DNA of 46,825 nt from an uncultured marine group I thaumarchaeote (GTDB lineage Archaea; Thermoproteota; Nitrososphaeria; Nitrososphaerales; Nitrosopumilaceae): positions 1 through 46,825 of the forward strand of contig CACFJZ010000004.1 in NCBI GenBank assembly GCA_902566725.1. Direction: 5' to 3'. The notes under the pieces were generated by a model. The model saw only the letters and a program-made list of their open reading frames with translations, made no database searches and had not been told where the DNA came from. Positions 1 through 10,214 of the stretch are shown in pieces. Position 1 is the stretch's first letter. Every line of letters starts with the position of its first letter. The position numbers and the translations under genes were made by a program.

Positions 1-765
1 CCTGAATCAATGATTAACATTGATGATTTTTCAGCTGATGATAGACTTGTACACATTGTAGTGAGTCAAAAAGAATTACAACAAATTTTTTCAAACAATG
101 AGTTTAGTGAAAATAAAATTACAATGACAGTAAAGCCTGAAAGTGATTTGCCATTGTCTGGTGTAACAGAAAATGGACAATTCAAAGTTAATTTATGGTG
201 GGATAATGAATTGAAATCTGGACAGAAAGCAGTTCTTTATTTTGATGTTTTAGATACATTCCTCAAAGATAGACCCATTGCTGCATCATATGACTTAAAG
301 ATTCTTCATGAGGGAAAACAAATTAGTGAAACCAGTGGTGTAAGTTTAGATTCAAAAACACAAAGCAATAGTTATGAATTTTTGATTCCAGAAGATGTAT
401 CTGGAATTATTAGTATCAAGTTTGAAAAATTATCCGATAGTAGTGTAGCCAATTTAGAAATTCCATTAATTGTAGATAGAAAAGATTCAACATCAGAATA
501 CCAAATTCCAACATGGGTGAAAAATAATGCGGGATGGTGGGCAACAGATCAAATACCAGATTCTGCATTTATCGATGGAATTGAATTTTTGATAAAAGAT
601 GGACTTATTGTGGTGCCAATTTCTGAATCTCAATCAGAAGAAGATTCATCAATTCCTAAATGGATTAAAACTAATGCGGGATGGTGGGCAGATGGACAAA
701 TTGATGATAAAACATTTGCAACAGGCATTGAGTTTTTGATAAAGATTGGACTTATTGCCGTTTAA
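1..765 (+). CDS. Hypothetical secreted/surface protein (partial, open at 5' window edge) with two C-terminal WVKNNAGWW-type repeats
   Basis: Frame is open from base 1 (P-E-S-M-I-N...). Two repeats IPTWVKNNAGWWA...FIDGIEFLIKDGLI and IPKWIKTNAGWWA...FATGIEFLIKIGLI. Confidence 0.7.
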   Translation, partial: PESMINIDDFSADDRLVHIVVSQKELQQIFSNNEFSENKITMTVKPESDLPLSGVTENGQFKVNLWWDNELKSGQKAVLYFDVLDTFLKDRPIAASYDLKILHEGKQISETSGVSLDSKTQSNSYEFLIPEDVSGIISIKFEKLSDSSVANLEIPLIVDRKDSTSEYQIPTWVKNNAGWWATDQIPDSAFIDGIEFLIKDGLIVVPISESQSEEDSSIPKWIKTNAGWWADGQIDDKTFATGIEFLIKIGLIAV

Positions 766-2341
766 TTCTGTTTTTAATTGCAATTATTGCAGCTGCTGGT
801 GCTACAAAGTACATTCCAATGTTTAGGAGAATTATTCCTATACCATATCCTAAGATTTCTTGCTCAGAATCTACATCAACATAGTTGAGTAGTGTTAGTG
901 AGGTTAACATTGGGGTTAGTGTTACTTTGACTGCTTCTTTGAATACTGGGTTTTCTCGTTCATAGTCAGCAACTGCTGGTGAGAATGAATAGTAGAATTG
1001 GTTGAATCCTGTCATAAATGCAGTACCAGATTGTGTTGTCATTACTTTACCATCTCTAATTTCTCTCAAGAATTGTACTTGTGGTGCCATTTCAGAACCG
1101 TATGCTGCAGTTGCAATTAGACAACCGCCACCATCTACTGAGTTGGTTTGGTCTTTCCATTCTTCCATAGTAATATTGTCATCAGGATTTTCTGATAAAG
1201 TTGAAAGTGTTTCAAAAGAATTAATCATATCATTAAACAGTGCATCTTGTGCGAAGTAATTTTCCAGTGTATTCATGTATTGAAGTTGATATAGTTTATT
1301 ATTATCATGGATTAATGCTGTGGCAAAAGCTATCTCTATAATTTCATCATTTTGATTTTCAAAATTTGCTTTGGTTATAAACAAATGTGCGTCGTATTCA
1401 TTGGCCACTATACGTGATTCATTTTCTATTACAAGAACACCCTGATCAATTAATGGTTGGATTTGATTTTTGAAATTTTCAACGTCTTGTTCTAGATCTA
1501 GTTCAGATTTTGAGATAGTTACAGTTAGAGCAGGACTCAAATTTCCAGTTTTAGGTCCTGCAACAACAATATTAGGAGTATTAGGATCTACACGAGGAGG
1601 AGTTTGTATAATCCAACCTTGAGGAGTGTTAAATGATACCCCATACTCTGTATTAGTATATTTACCACCACTTGTTTGCATTGGAGGTTTGTGTGTCGTA
1701 CTAGGATCATTGAGAGTTGGTAAATTAGGTAGATCAGAACGCTGAACAACTTCTACTTCAGTAATTATTGCCAATCCTGCATTGTTAGGGGCATCAGCCC
1801 CAGGTCCATCAAATCCAGTTACAGACTTCAGAGTTTCCAAAGATGCAATTCTATCTAGTGTTTCAAAACTTTCATCAGAAATTATTCTTCCAAAAACTGT
1901 GTATTGACCATCAAGAAAATGTGAGTTTTCATGTACGATGAAAAATTGTGACCCTGCACTGTTAGGATCAGATGAACGTGCCATGGAGACAATCCCCCTA
2001 TCATGTTTGATCTTATTGAACTCTGCATCTATTGCATAACCAGGATTTCCTTGTCCCCATGACTCAATAGATACATTAACATCTTTAGTACCTGGATCGC
2101 CTCCTTGAATCATAAATCCATTTATTATTCTATGAAATATTGTTTCGGTGTAAAATCCTTCTTCAGATAATTTGATGAAATTTTCAACGTGATTTGGAGC
2201 AACATCAGGGAAGAATTCTATTAACATTTTTCCACTTGGAGTTTTAATAATTACAATTGTATCTTCATAATCTGCAAAGGCATATGGTACAAAACAAATT
2301 AAGAATAAGGAAAATGTCATGGAGAATAATAATTTGTTCAT
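752..2341 (-). CDS. Cyclophilin-type peptidyl-prolyl cis-trans isomerase with PsbP/DcrB-like middle region and C-terminal CFI-box-like membrane domain
   Basis: Signal peptide, then cyclophilin motifs (FHRIINGFMIQGGDP, GSQFFIVHENSHFLDGQYTVFGRI), then NTEYGVSFNTPQGWII region, then GGGCLIATAAYGSEMAPQVQFLREIRD and terminal TM segments. Confidence 0.88.
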   Translation of the reverse strand: MNKLLFSMTFSLFLICFVPYAFADYEDTIVIIKTPSGKMLIEFFPDVAPNHVENFIKLSEEGFYTETIFHRIINGFMIQGGDPGTKDVNVSIESWGQGNPGYAIDAEFNKIKHDRGIVSMARSSDPNSAGSQFFIVHENSHFLDGQYTVFGRIISDESFETLDRIASLETLKSVTGFDGPGADAPNNAGLAIITEVEVVQRSDLPNLPTLNDPSTTHKPPMQTSGGKYTNTEYGVSFNTPQGWIIQTPPRVDPNTPNIVVAGPKTGNLSPALTVTISKSELDLEQDVENFKNQIQPLIDQGVLVIENESRIVANEYDAHLFITKANFENQNDEIIEIAFATALIHDNNKLYQLQYMNTLENYFAQDALFNDMINSFETLSTLSENPDDNITMEEWKDQTNSVDGGGCLIATAAYGSEMAPQVQFLREIRDGKVMTTQSGTAFMTGFNQFYYSFSPAVADYERENPVFKEAVKVTLTPMLTSLTLLNYVDVDSEQEILGYGIGIILLNIGMYFVAPAAAIIAIKNRIKRQ

Positions 2342-2416
2342 AAAAATGGAAATTTCATCTATAATAAAAATTAGATCTGCAGTTAACTTTTAACGATCCA
2401 TTTTTCAAGTTGTTTT

Positions 2417-2917
2417 ATGGTATTTGATGAGAAAATTCATACACATCTAATGTCCGTATGGCGAGAGTCAAAATCATTTTTTGGTGTAGGCGGTAAAGAA
2501 GGAATGTTACTCTTAACAGATAATCATTTTATTTTTCTAAAAAGAACTGAACGAATGAAAAAATGGTGGGGGGCTGCAACCAAAAGACAAGTAGTTACTT
2601 TGTTACAAAATAATAATACAATTCTTCGACATGACGGATATGATGAAAAAGATTTGGAAATTGATCTGGAAGAAGTCAAATCAAAATATATCAGCAAGAT
2701 AACATTTGACAATATTTTAGAAATTGGTGAAGAAGAAAAAACATGGGGCAGTGTATTAAAAATTACAGCTGTAGAAGATGGAAAGAAAAAGCAATATGAT
2801 TTTTCAATTGTGCAAGACTGGGTAAATTATCCAATTAAAGATCCTACAAAATATCTTAGAGTTAATTGGACACCATGTATTGACTATATTAAATCAAAAC
2901 AAAGAGTAACAAAATAA
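2417..2917 (+). CDS. Conserved hypothetical protein, possible PH/GRAM-like fold
   Basis: 166-aa ORF; GGKEGMLLLTDNHFIFLKRT resembles the start of PH/GRAM-like domains; tight spacing to next gene. Confidence 0.6.
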   Translation: MVFDEKIHTHLMSVWRESKSFFGVGGKEGMLLLTDNHFIFLKRTERMKKWWGAATKRQVVTLLQNNNTILRHDGYDEKDLEIDLEEVKSKYISKITFDNILEIGEEEKTWGSVLKITAVEDGKKKQYDFSIVQDWVNYPIKDPTKYLRVNWTPCIDYIKSKQRVTK

Positions 2918-2918
2918 G

Positions 2919-3617
2919 ATGAACAAAGTTTTTGCTGTTGGAGTAGGTCCAGGTTCACCAAAATATGTTACAGATATTGTAAAAGAAGTAATATCACAAT
3001 GTGACGTTGTAATTGGCTATGGTTATACGATAAAAACAATTGAAGAATATGTCAAAGGAAAAAGAATTCTTGAAGTAACAATGCAGAATCAAGAAGATGC
3101 ATATCAAGAAATTGCAAAAGAGGGCAATCATACAATCCTCGTTCCATTTACAGGTGATGTTAATTTTTCAGAATCAGAAGTTGTTGATAGGCTAATTGAG
3201 ATTTATGATGAAGTTGAAATCATTCCAGGTATTAGTTCAACTCAAGTTGCAGCATCACGTGCTAAAGTTCCAACAGATAAATCAAAAGTCATCACCATGC
3301 ATATTTCAACTTCAATAGAAGAGAAAAAATTAGAATTACTAAAAGCGTTAATTGATGGGTATAGTGTAATTTTAGTTCCAAGACCTTGGCCTAAAGTTCC
3401 AGAGAAACATTTCATGCAATCTGAAATTGCAATATATTTGAAAGAAAAAGGATTTGAAACCTCAAAGATGAAAGTTCATGTCTATGAATCAATTACTACA
3501 GAAAATGAAACTAGTTTTGAAGGAACAGTGGAACAGTTAGAAGGAAAGGAGTTTTCAGATCTTTCAGTAATGGTGTTTAATCAAGCAACACTTGAATCAT
3601 ACATCAATTTTGAGTAG
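2919..3617 (+). CDS. cbiE: Cobalt-precorrin-7 (C5)-methyltransferase family protein (CbiE-like)
   Basis: VGVGPGSPKYVTDIVKEVI and EIIPGISSTQVAASRAKVP are tetrapyrrole methylase motifs; length fits CbiE. Confidence 0.8.
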   Translation: MNKVFAVGVGPGSPKYVTDIVKEVISQCDVVIGYGYTIKTIEEYVKGKRILEVTMQNQEDAYQEIAKEGNHTILVPFTGDVNFSESEVVDRLIEIYDEVEIIPGISSTQVAASRAKVPTDKSKVITMHISTSIEEKKLELLKALIDGYSVILVPRPWPKVPEKHFMQSEIAIYLKEKGFETSKMKVHVYESITTENETSFEGTVEQLEGKEFSDLSVMVFNQATLESYINFE

Positions 3618-3619
3618 TT

Positions 3620-4030
3620 ATGCAAAAAGGTCCTTCTGCTCAAAAACTTCAAAAGATTTTAGAAACTACAAACGAACGTGATTTGTTCCTAGTCGGTCAT
3701 ATGTATATTGAAAACACCATTGATAGAATTTTGGAAAAAAAATTCAATATTCCTCCAAAATCAATTGATAGTACATTATTCACATCAAATCTAAAAATGG
3801 ATATACTTACAGAATCTGGTTTGATAAAAGGAAATTTGAAAAAAAATGTAGAATTAATGTCAAGAATTCGAAATAGATACGCTCACAAATTAGAACCAAA
3901 TGAACAAAGAATTGGAAACTACATTAGAGAATTAAGTTATTTGGGTGGTGCTACTGCAGGAACAAAAAAATTTGAAAAGTATAGAGTTTGTGTCATACGA
4001 ACCTTTACTGCACTAGAAAAAATGTTGTAA
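3620..4030 (+). CDS. Small helical protein with HEPN/MltR-like RNxxxH motif
   Basis: 136 aa; SRIRNRYAHKLEP matches R-N-x3-H (Rx4H) motif context. Confidence 0.55.
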   Translation: MQKGPSAQKLQKILETTNERDLFLVGHMYIENTIDRILEKKFNIPPKSIDSTLFTSNLKMDILTESGLIKGNLKKNVELMSRIRNRYAHKLEPNEQRIGNYIRELSYLGGATAGTKKFEKYRVCVIRTFTALEKML

Positions 4031-4060
4031 ATTTATTAGAGAAAAAATCTATCTGAAAAC

Positions 4061-4282
4061 ATGAAACCAGAAAAATGTGCATATTGTGGAGATATGGTAG
4101 ATATTCCGTTTGAATGTACATATTGTAAAGATCCATTTTGTGACGAACATAGACTTCCAGAAGATCATCGATGTGTGAAATTAACAGTATTAAGAGCAAA
4201 AAAATTTGGAGAAAGAAAAGTAATCCGAGATGGCGGACCGGGTTCGAGTAAATTTAAAAGATTTTTTGGAAGATTTCGTTAA
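4061..4282 (+). CDS. AN1-type zinc finger protein
   Basis: CAYCGDMVDIPFECTYCKDPFCDEHRLPEDHRC matches the AN1 Cys/His pattern. Confidence 0.88.
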   Translation: MKPEKCAYCGDMVDIPFECTYCKDPFCDEHRLPEDHRCVKLTVLRAKKFGERKVIRDGGPGSSKFKRFFGRFR

Positions 4283-4597
4283 TCAGTATTCTGCTTTAGT
4301 AGGATCAAGTTTTGTACGTTTAGCTTGAAAGAATAATGTGGCAGCTAGTGCTAGCATTACCACAATTGACATCCACAGTGGTTCAACATGTGAATATTCT
4401 TCTCTAGTAACTATTAAAGCAGGAAATACAACATAAATTATCGATAAGATGATCATCGCAACTCCTTGAATTGATAATTTTTTCCATGATGAGAGTTTTA
4501 TTCCCCTACTGATTAATTCTATAATTCCAAGAGCTATGAACGGATAGATTGTAAATGCTAAAAAATCAATGATATCTACTGAGCCAGGATGAGACAT
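4283..4597 (-). CDS. Small multi-pass membrane protein
   Basis: 104 aa with three hydrophobic stretches; 1 bp from the GINS-like gene. Confidence 0.55.
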   Translation of the reverse strand: MSHPGSVDIIDFLAFTIYPFIALGIIELISRGIKLSSWKKLSIQGVAMIILSIIYVVFPALIVTREEYSHVEPLWMSIVVMLALAATLFFQAKRTKLDPTKAEY

Positions 4598-4598
4598 G

Positions 4599-5150
4599 TT
4601 ATTCTTCTATTCTAACTTTTAATGCAACTCCATTTGAAATTAACGCTTGTGCATTTTCATTAGGAATTGTTGCGATATCTTCAGGTTTGAATGGACCATA
4701 TTTTTCCAAATCAACGCCCACAATTTCATCAAATTCTTTTACAAATCTAACAGTAACAGGTTTGGTTTTGTGTTTTGTAGAAGTAATTTCTAAAAATTTT
4801 GATTTTCCATTGATTATTCCAGAAATTATCATGTCTTTTCGTTCATTCATTTCATCATTAGAATCAAAAATGAATTTTTCTTCATCCGTTAAGATACTAT
4901 AAGATGATTCAGATGACATTTTTTCGAGTCTTTTATTTATGAGAAGTTCGGTTAAGCTGGTTGCAATTGTGATCATATTACTTTTAGTTTTATTTTCAAT
5001 TCCATCATATTCCTCATTTTTTAGATTACCAATGAAATTAGATAAATTTCTGAAAAAATCTGGATTAAGCTCCTGTATTTCTTCAGTTTGAAATTCCTGT
5101 AGTACAATTACATGGAGATTTTTTAGATCGAGTGATTCTAGTTCTGACAA
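4599..5150 (-). CDS. DNA replication factor GINS (Gins51/15-like)
   Basis: C-terminal VRFVKEFDEIVGVDLEKYGPFKPEDIATIPNENAQALISNGVA matches the archaeal Gins51 B domain. Confidence 0.82.
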   Translation of the reverse strand: MSELESLDLKNLHVIVLQEFQTEEIQELNPDFFRNLSNFIGNLKNEEYDGIENKTKSNMITIATSLTELLINKRLEKMSSESSYSILTDEEKFIFDSNDEMNERKDMIISGIINGKSKFLEITSTKHKTKPVTVRFVKEFDEIVGVDLEKYGPFKPEDIATIPNENAQALISNGVALKVRIEE

Positions 5151-5209
5151 TTTTATACAAAGTTAATCTTAAATGGTACGTTTAATTCTTTTAGCTTGAA
5201 GTTAGAAAA

Positions 5210-6670
5210 TTGCCGTATAAAGTAATAGGTGGTAAGGCCACACAAGTGAAATATTCTTCGGATGAAGTATTCTCTAGAATAAAACATGAAGATATAAAAT
5301 TCATAGACCTTCAATTCACAGGTTTAACAGGAAGATTCCATCACACAACAATTTCAGCAGATACATTTACTCCACAACAGATGGAGGATGGATTACCAAA
5401 GTTAGATGGTTCATCTATTGTAGGTTTTACAGATATTGCAGATTCGGATTTAATTCTAAAACCAGATCCAAGTACATTTGCAATTATTCCTTGGGTGAAA
5501 GAAAAGAAAACTGCCAGGTTGCTATGTGATGTTTATTGGGGAGGAGATAGAGGACGTTTAGAAAGTGATCCTAGAGGCATATGTCAGAAAGCTGAGAAAT
5601 ATGTAACAACGCAAGGATTTGATTACAGTACGTGGGGACCAGAAGTTGAATTCTTTGTATTTGACAAAGTTCATTGGGATGTTTTAACACCATACAAAGG
5701 TCAATCTTACTCAATTGAATCTGCAGAAGCACCTTGGAGTCAGGAAGGGACTGGTTATCCAATGGGATTACAAGAAGGATACTATCCAAGTACACCATCA
5801 GACACACTTACACCATTTAGAAACGAGTGTGTTGATGTTTTGAATGATAATTTTGGAATTTTATGTGACAACCACCATCATGAAGTTGCAACTGCAGGAC
5901 AATGTGAAATCGATATAAAATACGATTACATGACAAATGCTGCAGATGGTGCACAGTCATACAAGTATGTCGTAAGAAATGTTGCAGCAGGATTTGGCAA
6001 AGTAGCTACAATGATGCCTAAACCAATTTCTATGGATTCAGGTTCGGGTATGCACACAAACGTTAGTCTATGGAAAAAAGATGTGAATACATTTTATGAC
6101 AAAGATGAAGAATTAGAATTAAGTCAAACGGGTCGTTATTTCTGTGGAGGAGTAATGGAACATGCTAAAGGATTAACAGCGATTACAAATCCTACAACCA
6201 ACTCATATCACAGATTAGTTCCAGGTTATGAAGCACCAGTTTACATTGCATGGAGTTCAAGTAATCGTTCTGCAACAATTAGGATTCCCGGACATTTCAA
6301 GGGAGAAAAATATGCATTTATGAAAAGAATGGAATATCGTGTTCCTGATCCTGCATCAAATCCATATCTAGTATTTTCAGCTGTATTGGCTGCAGGATTA
6401 GATGGTGTTAAGAAAAAGATTGAACCGGGTGATCCAGTTAAAGAAGACATTTACAAAATGACAAAATCAGAAAGAATCAAACGAGGAATTGATACGTTAC
6501 CTGCAAATCTTGGAAGAGCATTAGATGAATTAGAAAGTGACAGAAAGTATCTAGCACCAATATTTGATAGTGAAGTTTTAGATAAGATCATAGAGTTGGA
6601 AAGAAGAGATCATAGAGAAATTGCAATCAGACCTCACCCACATGAATTTTATCTATACTTTGATGTATAG
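5210..6670 (+). CDS. glnA: Glutamine synthetase type I
   Basis: EVEFFVFD, GSGMHTNVSLW, NPTTNSYHRLVPGYEAPVYIAWSSSNRSATIRIP; apparent TTG start at 5210. Confidence 0.96.
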   Translation: MPYKVIGGKATQVKYSSDEVFSRIKHEDIKFIDLQFTGLTGRFHHTTISADTFTPQQMEDGLPKLDGSSIVGFTDIADSDLILKPDPSTFAIIPWVKEKKTARLLCDVYWGGDRGRLESDPRGICQKAEKYVTTQGFDYSTWGPEVEFFVFDKVHWDVLTPYKGQSYSIESAEAPWSQEGTGYPMGLQEGYYPSTPSDTLTPFRNECVDVLNDNFGILCDNHHHEVATAGQCEIDIKYDYMTNAADGAQSYKYVVRNVAAGFGKVATMMPKPISMDSGSGMHTNVSLWKKDVNTFYDKDEELELSQTGRYFCGGVMEHAKGLTAITNPTTNSYHRLVPGYEAPVYIAWSSSNRSATIRIPGHFKGEKYAFMKRMEYRVPDPASNPYLVFSAVLAAGLDGVKKKIEPGDPVKEDIYKMTKSERIKRGIDTLPANLGRALDELESDRKYLAPIFDSEVLDKIIELERRDHREIAIRPHPHEFYLYFDV

Positions 6671-6673
6671 AAT

Positions 6674-7060
6674 TTAGTTAAATATAGAACGTTCACTAAT
6701 TTCATGAATTAAAATCACAGATAAGACCATCATTCCCAGCCCAGATAATATCATTATTGACTTAAACCTCTGTATTTTTACTCCAAGGAAAATTAGAATT
6801 CCTCCTGCAAGACCAAGGAAAATTATAAGCATCCCAAGAATTACTGTTTCGGATTGAACACCTAAAGTAAAAGGAGTAAATATTCCTGAAAGTAATGCGG
6901 CGAGAGCTATAACGTATGCATATTTTGTTCCTGACAGAATGACGGACTTTAAACTAATTGGTGTTTTTGATGAAATTGGATTTTCTGTAAATTGTTTTTC
7001 TTTCTCTGTTTGAGATGAATCTGATTTTTGTTTATCAGACCATCTTCTGTGTTTAACCAT
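6674..7060 (-). CDS. Hypothetical membrane protein
   Basis: 128 aa with hydrophilic N-terminus and three hydrophobic segments. Confidence 0.55.
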   Translation of the reverse strand: MVKHRRWSDKQKSDSSQTEKEKQFTENPISSKTPISLKSVILSGTKYAYVIALAALLSGIFTPFTLGVQSETVILGMLIIFLGLAGGILIFLGVKIQRFKSIMILSGLGMMVLSVILIHEISERSIFN

Positions 7061-7103
7061 GATAATTTAGAATGAATATGTGTTGATTAAAATTTTTGGT
7101 AAC

Positions 7104-8798
7104 CTACATTCCCATTCCAGGTGGCATTCCCATGCCGCCCATACCTGGCATACCGCCCATACCACCCATATCAGGCATTCCGCCTTCAGCACCTGGTGGG
7201 GGACCTGCAGATTTTGCGGTTGCAATTACATCATCGATTCTAAGAATCATGCATGCAGCTTCTGTGGCTGCTGAAACAATTTGATGTTTCACTGCGAGTG
7301 GTTCAATAATATCAGTTGATTTCAAATTTCCTACTTTACCTTTCATTACATCAATACCTGTCCATTTCTCACCTTTGGTTTGTTTTGAACGTAAATGTGT
7401 TAAAGTATCAATTGGATCCATTCCTGCGTTTTCAGATAATGCTAAAGGAATTGCTTCTAGTGCTTCAGCAAACTTTTCTGCTGCTAGTTGTTCACGTCCT
7501 TGAAGTGATTTTGCCCAGTTTCTAATTTTAGTTGCCGCATATGTTTCAGGAGCTCCACCACCTGCTACAATTGATGGTAATTCCATTACATCTCTTACAA
7601 CCATAAGTGAATCATGAACTGAACGCTCTACTTCATCGACAACTCTTTGTGAACCTGCACGTAATAGTAGTGTAACAGATTTTGGGTGTCTACAACCTTC
7701 AATGAAAACCCATTTGTCTTCTTCAACTTTCTTTTCTTGAATTGAAGATGCTGAACCCAAGTCTTTTTCAAATAAGTCATCTAGATTAGTTACAATTCTT
7801 GCGCCTGTTGCTTTTGCAAGTTTAGATAAATCACTTTCTTTAACACGTCTAACTGCTAAAATTCCAGCCTTTGACAAATAGTGTTGTGCCATGTCATCAA
7901 TTCCTTTTTGACACAAAACTACGTTTGCGCCAGAACCAATAACTTTGTCAACCATTGTCTTGAGCATTTTATTTTCTTCATCTAAGAATGCTTTCATCTG
8001 TTGTGGGTTTGAGATGTTAATTTTTGCATCAGTTTCAGTTTTGTTAATTTCAAGTGCTGCATTTAGAAGTGCAATTTTTCCTTCTGTTATTTTCTTTGGC
8101 ATTCCAGAATGAACTATTTCTTTGTCAAGTACAATTCCTTGAATAATTTTTGAGTCTTTAATTGAACCACCTGCTTTCTTTTCTACTTTAATATCATCAA
8201 CGTCAACAGTAAATTTGTCGCCATTCTTTTCAGCAACAGCCTTTACTGCTTTGACAATCATGTCTGCTAATTGTTCAGAATCTTTTCTAACTAGTTTAGT
8301 TTGCATTGATGTTTTTGCAATTTTTAATAGAATAGCATTATCAGTTGCTGAAACTTTATCTGCAATTTGATCTAAGAACTCTTTTGCTTTTCTTCCTGCC
8401 TTTCTATAACCATCAACAATGATTGTTGGGTGTACATCTTGTAGTACAAGTCCTTCAGCGTGTTCTAGCAATGCACCTGCTAAAACAACTGCAGATGTTG
8501 TTCCATCGCCTACTTCATTGTCGGTAGTTTTTGAAATTTCAACAAGCATTTTTGCTGCTGGATGTTGCACATCAATTTCTTTAAGAATTGTTGCACCGTC
8601 ATTTGTAATTGTAACATCACCTAAAGAGTCAACTAGCATTTTGTCCATTCCTTTTGGACCTAAACTGGTATGAACAATATCGGCAATGATTTTAGCAGCT
8701 GCGATATTGTTTTTCTGAGCTTCTCTGCCTTTTACCTGATTAGCATCGTCTTTTAGAACAACAACAGGTAAGTTGCCTTTTGGAGTTTGTGCTGCCAT
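7104..8798 (-). CDS. Thermosome (group II chaperonin) subunit
   Basis: [60 protein letters not shown]-terminal [11 protein letters not shown] tail. Confidence 0.97.
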   Translation of the reverse strand: MAAQTPKGNLPVVVLKDDANQVKGREAQKNNIAAAKIIADIVHTSLGPKGMDKMLVDSLGDVTITNDGATILKEIDVQHPAAKMLVEISKTTDNEVGDGTTSAVVLAGALLEHAEGLVLQDVHPTIIVDGYRKAGRKAKEFLDQIADKVSATDNAILLKIAKTSMQTKLVRKDSEQLADMIVKAVKAVAEKNGDKFTVDVDDIKVEKKAGGSIKDSKIIQGIVLDKEIVHSGMPKKITEGKIALLNAALEINKTETDAKINISNPQQMKAFLDEENKMLKTMVDKVIGSGANVVLCQKGIDDMAQHYLSKAGILAVRRVKESDLSKLAKATGARIVTNLDDLFEKDLGSASSIQEKKVEEDKWVFIEGCRHPKSVTLLLRAGSQRVVDEVERSVHDSLMVVRDVMELPSIVAGGGAPETYAATKIRNWAKSLQGREQLAAEKFAEALEAIPLALSENAGMDPIDTLTHLRSKQTKGEKWTGIDVMKGKVGNLKSTDIIEPLAVKHQIVSAATEAACMILRIDDVIATAKSAGPPPGAEGGMPDMGGMGGMPGMGGMGMPPGMGM

Positions 8799-8818
8799 AG
8801 ATCAAAACGTCAAATTTC

Positions 8819-8832
8819 AAAATATATAGCTT
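8819..8832 (-). promoter_or_regulatory. Putative TATA-box promoter of thermosome gene
   Basis: Minus-strand GCTATATATTTTG about 25 bp upstream of the ATG at 8798. Confidence 0.4.
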
Positions 8833-8894
8833 CTTGATCAAAAATGTATGAAAAAGATCGCTGGTCTTAAATTAGGAAAATCAAGTTCAAAGTC

Positions 8895-10214
8895 ATGAGT
8901 GATTCAAACAAAGAATCGTACGATAAGGTATTTTCTAGTCTTGAAAAACATCATGAATGGTTTGATAATTCCATACCATTAATTGCCAGTGAGAACATTC
9001 CTAGCCCAGCTGTAAGAGAGGCTGTGATGTCAGATTTTGGTAATAGATATGCCGAAGGCTGGCCTGGTGAGCGAGTTTACGCCGGATGTACCTACATCGA
9101 TGAGGTTGAGATTCAATGTATGGAATTAGCTCAAAAATTATTCAAAGCCGAATTTGCAGATGTCAGAAGCGTTTCTGGTGTGGTTGCAAACTTGGCAATC
9201 TATTCTGCTTATTCAAATCCAGGCGATGTTATGATTGCATCATCAATTCCTGCAGGGGGTCACATCTCACATGGAAAGAAAGAACATTCAGGAACTGCAG
9301 GATTAGTTCACGGATTAGACATTGAATTTTTTGCATTTGATCCTGAAGAAATGACATTAGATGTTGATAAGACAAAAGCTAAAGTTGAAGATTTGAAATC
9401 ACAAGGACGATTACCAAAGATTGCAATGTTTGGTGGTTCTGTATTTTTATTCCCACATCCAGTAAAGGAACTAGCTGATTTTCTAAAAGGACATGACATG
9501 CACGTCAACTATGATGCAGCACATGTTGCAGGATTAATTGCTGGTGGAAAATTCCAAGACCCACTTAGAGAAGGAACCGACACAATGACCATGAGTACTC
9601 ACAAAACTTTGTTTGGTCCACAAGGTGGATTAGTTTTAGGATTTGAAAAACATGCCGAACCAATCAAGAAAGCAATGTTCCCAGGTTTAACAAGTAGTCA
9701 TCACATTCATCACATGGGTGCAAAAGCAGTTGCATTTGCAGAAGCTTTGGAATTTGGTAAAGACTATGCAGAGCAGACAATTAAAAATGCAAAGGCACTA
9801 GCTGCAGAACTAAACAATGTAGGATTCAAAGTGTTAGGTGAGAAAAGAGGTTACACGGAATCACATCAAACAGTTGTAAACGTTTTAGATTTTGGTGATG
9901 GTGGAACTATTGAAGCTGATTTAGAAAAAGCAAACATTATCGTAAACCGTCAATTAATTCCTGGAGATTTGAAAGCAAACCGTCACTATATGCATCCAGG
10001 TGGAATTCGTTTAGGAACTTCAGAGATTACTCGTCTTGGTATGAAAGAATCTGAGATGAAAGAAATTGCATCTTTGATAAAACAAGTTGTAGTTGACAAA
10101 AAAGATGCTGTTGAAGTTGCAAATCGAGTAAAAGAATTCAAAACTGATTTCAAAAAAACACAATACTGCTTTGATAACAAACTTGGTGCTTACGAGTACG
10201 TAAAATTACGTTAA
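8895..10214 (+). CDS. glyA: Serine hydroxymethyltransferase
   Basis: IPLIASENIPSPAVREA, GNRYAEGWPGERVYAGC, TMSTHKTLFGPQGGLVLGF. Confidence 0.96.
   Translation: MSDSNKESYDKVFSSLEKHHEWFDNSIPLIASENIPSPAVREAVMSDFGNRYAEGWPGERVYAGCTYIDEVEIQCMELAQKLFKAEFADVRSVSGVVANLAIYSAYSNPGDVMIASSIPAGGHISHGKKEHSGTAGLVHGLDIEFFAFDPEEMTLDVDKTKAKVEDLKSQGRLPKIAMFGGSVFLFPHPVKELADFLKGHDMHVNYDAAHVAGLIAGGKFQDPLREGTDTMTMSTHKTLFGPQGGLVLGFEKHAEPIKKAMFPGLTSSHHIHHMGAKAVAFAEALEFGKDYAEQTIKNAKALAAELNNVGFKVLGEKRGYTESHQTVVNVLDFGDGGTIEADLEKANIIVNRQLIPGDLKANRHYMHPGGIRLGTSEITRLGMKESEMKEIASLIKQVVVDKKDAVEVANRVKEFKTDFKKTQYCFDNKLGAYEYVKLR

Noticed and set aside
7080-7284. Plus-strand ORFs of 62-64 aa opposite the thermosome 3' end
   Set aside because: Antisense shadow of the GGM-rich thermosome tail; low-complexity His/Pro translations and no independent signals.
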